Positions 7,670-8,705 of a DNA stretch of 8,705 nucleotides are shown here, piece after piece (the first letter of the stretch is position 1; every line of letters begins with the position of its first letter). Below the pieces are notes generated by a model. The model worked only from the letters and a program-made list of their open reading frames with translations, did not search any database and was not told the origin of the DNA. This stretch comes from an uncultured Pirellulaceae bacterium (GTDB lineage: Bacteria; Planctomycetota; Planctomycetia; Pirellulales; Pirellulaceae): positions 1-8,705 of the forward strand of contig CAKQNH010000147.1 of the NCBI GenBank assembly GCA_934255105.1, given 5' to 3'. Position numbers and translations under genes: made by a program.

Positions 7670-7758
7670 CAGACCTGCTATGGCCCCGCGGCTTCGCCCC
7701 CATGGCTGGCAGACCTGCTATGGCCCCGCGCCTTCGTCCCGCCCCGCGCCTTCGTCCC
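7661..7758. repeat. 40-bp tandem repeat, two full copies plus an 18-bp partial copy
   Basis: Units at 7661-7700 and 7701-7740 agree at 37 of 40 positions. They differ at unit positions 9, 31 and 37. A third partial copy at 7741-7758 exactly repeats the last 18 bases of unit two. The array is GC-rich and starts inside the last codons of the permease gene. The permease TGA is unit positions 7-9, and the same triplet in unit two is TGG. Confidence 0.9.
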
Positions 7759-8072
7759 AATTTGCAATTGTTTGGGTCGGAGCCACCCAAGCTACCGCCC
7801 CGCACTTTCCTCGCAATTTGCAATTGGATATTTGCAATTTGCAAGTCCTCCTCAAGCATAGCAGAGATGCCAGCAAAGCTAGCTAACCCCAGCCAGCTCT
7901 CATCCGGAATATTTTCACAAAATTTCCAGATTGCGCGTAAGGCAACAGCCCTCTTTTTCGTCTATTTAAGTGTTCACCAACGCGTGCCAGCTTCTCATCA
8001 GTCCGTGTTAAGCGGCTCGGAGCGTCTCGGGTTGGGTTTCATCAAGATCACTTTTAGTTGGGAGTCGAAGAG
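7670..8072. other. Intergenic region of about 400 bp between the permease and the right-edge gene
   Basis: No credible gene is seen here. The only long open frame on the plus strand (7507-8178) begins inside the permease and ends inside the next gene. The region holds most of the 40-bp tandem repeat, a short stem TTGGGT/ACCCAA (7772-7777 with 7785-7790, loop of 7), AT-rich CAATTTGCAATTG repeats, and from about 7850 plain sequence leading to the next gene. The stem has no following T-run, so it is not a typical terminator. No confident promoter for the downstream gene was recognised, although one is expected here. Confidence 0.6.
7758..7844. repeat. Short AT-rich repeats built on AATTTGCAATT
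   Basis: The 13-mer CAATTTGCAATTG occurs exactly at 7758-7770 and 7814-7826. A related TTTGCAATTTGCAA follows at 7831-7844, with TTGCAA as the shared palindromic core. These AT-rich blocks stand out in a GC-rich intergenic stretch. They could be protein-binding sites or simple-sequence remnants. Function is unknown. Confidence 0.7.
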
Positions 8073-8705
8073 ATGTTTACAAAGAATCTATTTCGCGAGA
8101 ATTGTGTGCGGGGGTTTGTCCAATTGGGAGCCCACTGGCTGCCGTTGGTGTTGGTGTCGCTCACTGCGGGGTGGCTGACGCCATCGTCGCTGCTGGCTGG
8201 CGAACCGCCGACTGACGCTCCCGCAGCGGCAACCGCTGACGCCCAAACGCAGGCGGCCACTGCGGACAAGCCCGCTGCTGAAAAGGCCGCTGCTGAAAAG
8301 GCCGCCGCGGACAAGGCTGCTAATGCCCCCGCAGTGGCCGCCGCGACTGGCAAATCAGCCGCCGGTAAGTCGACGACCGGCAAGTCGATGGCTGGCAAGT
8401 CGATGGCTGGCAAGCCGACGGCTGGCGACGGCATGACGACTGCGTCTACCGCCAAAACGTCCAGCAAGCGTCGAGGCACTGCGGGGCGTCTGCCAAGCTA
8501 TTATGGCACAGTGGTCGACGATCAGCAGCGGGCAGCTATCTACGAGATCCGCGCGCGGGTCGAGTCTCAACTGCAGCCGCTCCAGCAGCAGATCGATGCC
8601 ATTCGGCAAACTGAGCAAGCGGAGATGGAAGCTCTGCTGACCGCCGAACAACTGCAGAGGATTGAGGCTCTGCGAGCCCAGCGCGGGAAGTCTGCTGTGC
8701 CCTCT
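8073..8705 (+). CDS. Exported Ala/Lys-rich repeat protein with LPxYYGxVVD-type C-terminal module (partial, runs off the window)
   Basis: The frame is open for 211 codons from ATG 8073 to the last base with no stop. GGGAG at 8060-8064 lies 8 nt upstream. Residues 1-42 form a long signal peptide (WLPLVLVSLTAGWL core, likely cleavage after LLA). About 43-135 is low-complexity Ala/Lys/Thr/Ser sequence with two pentapeptide repeat blocks, DKPAA-EKAAA-EKAAA-DKAAN at 65-84 and (T/A)GKS(A/M)-like units at 92-121. From about 139 it becomes ordered: RLPSYYGTVVDDQQRAAIY, then a charged, Gln-rich helix (VESQLQPLQQQIDAI) and LLTAEQLQRIEAL. I recognise this last module as common in exported planctomycete proteins of unknown function. 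Its long helix and 'LT.EQ' ending loosely recall Spy/CpxP-like periplasmic helical proteins. The low-complexity part probably tethers it. Function is unknown. Confidence 0.85.
   Translation, partial: MFTKNLFRENCVRGFVQLGAHWLPLVLVSLTAGWLTPSSLLAGEPPTDAPAAATADAQTQAATADKPAAEKAAAEKAAADKAANAPAVAAATGKSAAGKSTTGKSMAGKSMAGKPTAGDGMTTASTAKTSSKRRGTAGRLPSYYGTVVDDQQRAAIYEIRARVESQLQPLQQQIDAIRQTEQAEMEALLTAEQLQRIEALRAQRGKSAVPS
8265..8324 (+). repeat. 15-bp-period in-frame repeat encoding (D/E)K(A/P)A(A/N)
   Basis: Four consecutive 15-base units start at 8265, 8280, 8295 and 8310. They encode DKPAA, EKAAA, EKAAA and DKAAN within the exported right-edge protein. Units two and three begin with the same 11 bases. 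Such alternating Lys/acid/Ala sequence can form a charged helix or flexible tether. Confidence 0.85.
8346..8435 (+). repeat. 15-bp-period in-frame repeat encoding TGKSA-like pentapeptides
   Basis: Six units of 15 bases start at 8346, 8361, 8376, 8391, 8406 and 8421. They encode TGKSA, AGKST, TGKSM, AGKSM, AGKPT and AGDGM. Units three and four differ only at the first codon. The sixth unit is degenerate. The block is basic and Ser/Thr-rich and precedes the ordered C-terminal module. Confidence 0.87.

Noticed and set aside
7507..8178. Plus-strand open frame of 223 codons
   Set aside because: It starts inside the permease gene, crosses the repeat-bearing gap and ends inside the right-edge gene in another frame. 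Its product is low in family-like features and rich in repeat translation.
8054..8479. Minus-strand open frame encoding LPAxDLP-like repeats
   Set aside because: It is the mirror image of the 15-bp repeat in the plus-strand gene, which has a ribosome site, signal peptide and recognisable C-terminal module.

Overview
The window looks like chromosomal DNA from a planctomycete, most likely of the Pirellulales type. This rests on the gene families and a mid-50s GC feel, not on a marker gene. The families are a secreted DUF5060 glycoside-hydrolase-like protein, a second secreted glycosidase-like protein, an alpha-2-macroglobulin of the planctomycete kind, and a secreted Ala/Lys-rich protein ending in an LPxYYGxVVDxxQR module. 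There is no tRNA, rRNA, CRISPR array, transposase or phage gene.

Layout. (1) Positions 106-3583, plus strand: two exported proteins in tandem, probably one transcription unit. Each combines a glycosidase-like barrel with a C-terminal beta-rich domain, which suggests extracellular or periplasmic polysaccharide breakdown. (2) Positions 3640-4460, minus strand: a wrecked gene. An exported N-terminal piece and a C-terminal piece with clear alpha-2-macroglobulin signatures meet, in different frames, where well over a thousand residues should lie. I read this as an internally deleted pseudogene. (3) Positions 4579-7669, plus strand: a compact three-gene unit of a YtrA-type GntR regulator, an ABC ATPase and a very hydrophobic permease. 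A TTGACA promoter with an extended -10 precedes it, and a perfect inverted repeat lies over the -10, so the regulator probably represses its own operon. The permease appears to be two half-permeases fused in one chain. (4) Positions 7670-8072: about 400 bp without a credible gene, holding a 40-bp tandem repeat that begins on the permease stop codon, plus AT-rich short repeats. (5) Position 8073 to the right edge: the start of an exported protein with two blocks of 15-bp-period repeats and a coiled-coil-like C-terminal module, cut off by the window.

How they work together. The two glycosidase-like genes probably act on the same glycan, and the GntR-ABC unit is a self-regulated export or stress-response module. 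No link between these blocks is visible. I found no clearly new multi-gene system. The most unusual items are the collapsed alpha-2-macroglobulin gene with its short-repeat junction, the promoter/operator layout that corrects the regulator start, and the fused permease. No convincing Rho-independent terminator was found anywhere.
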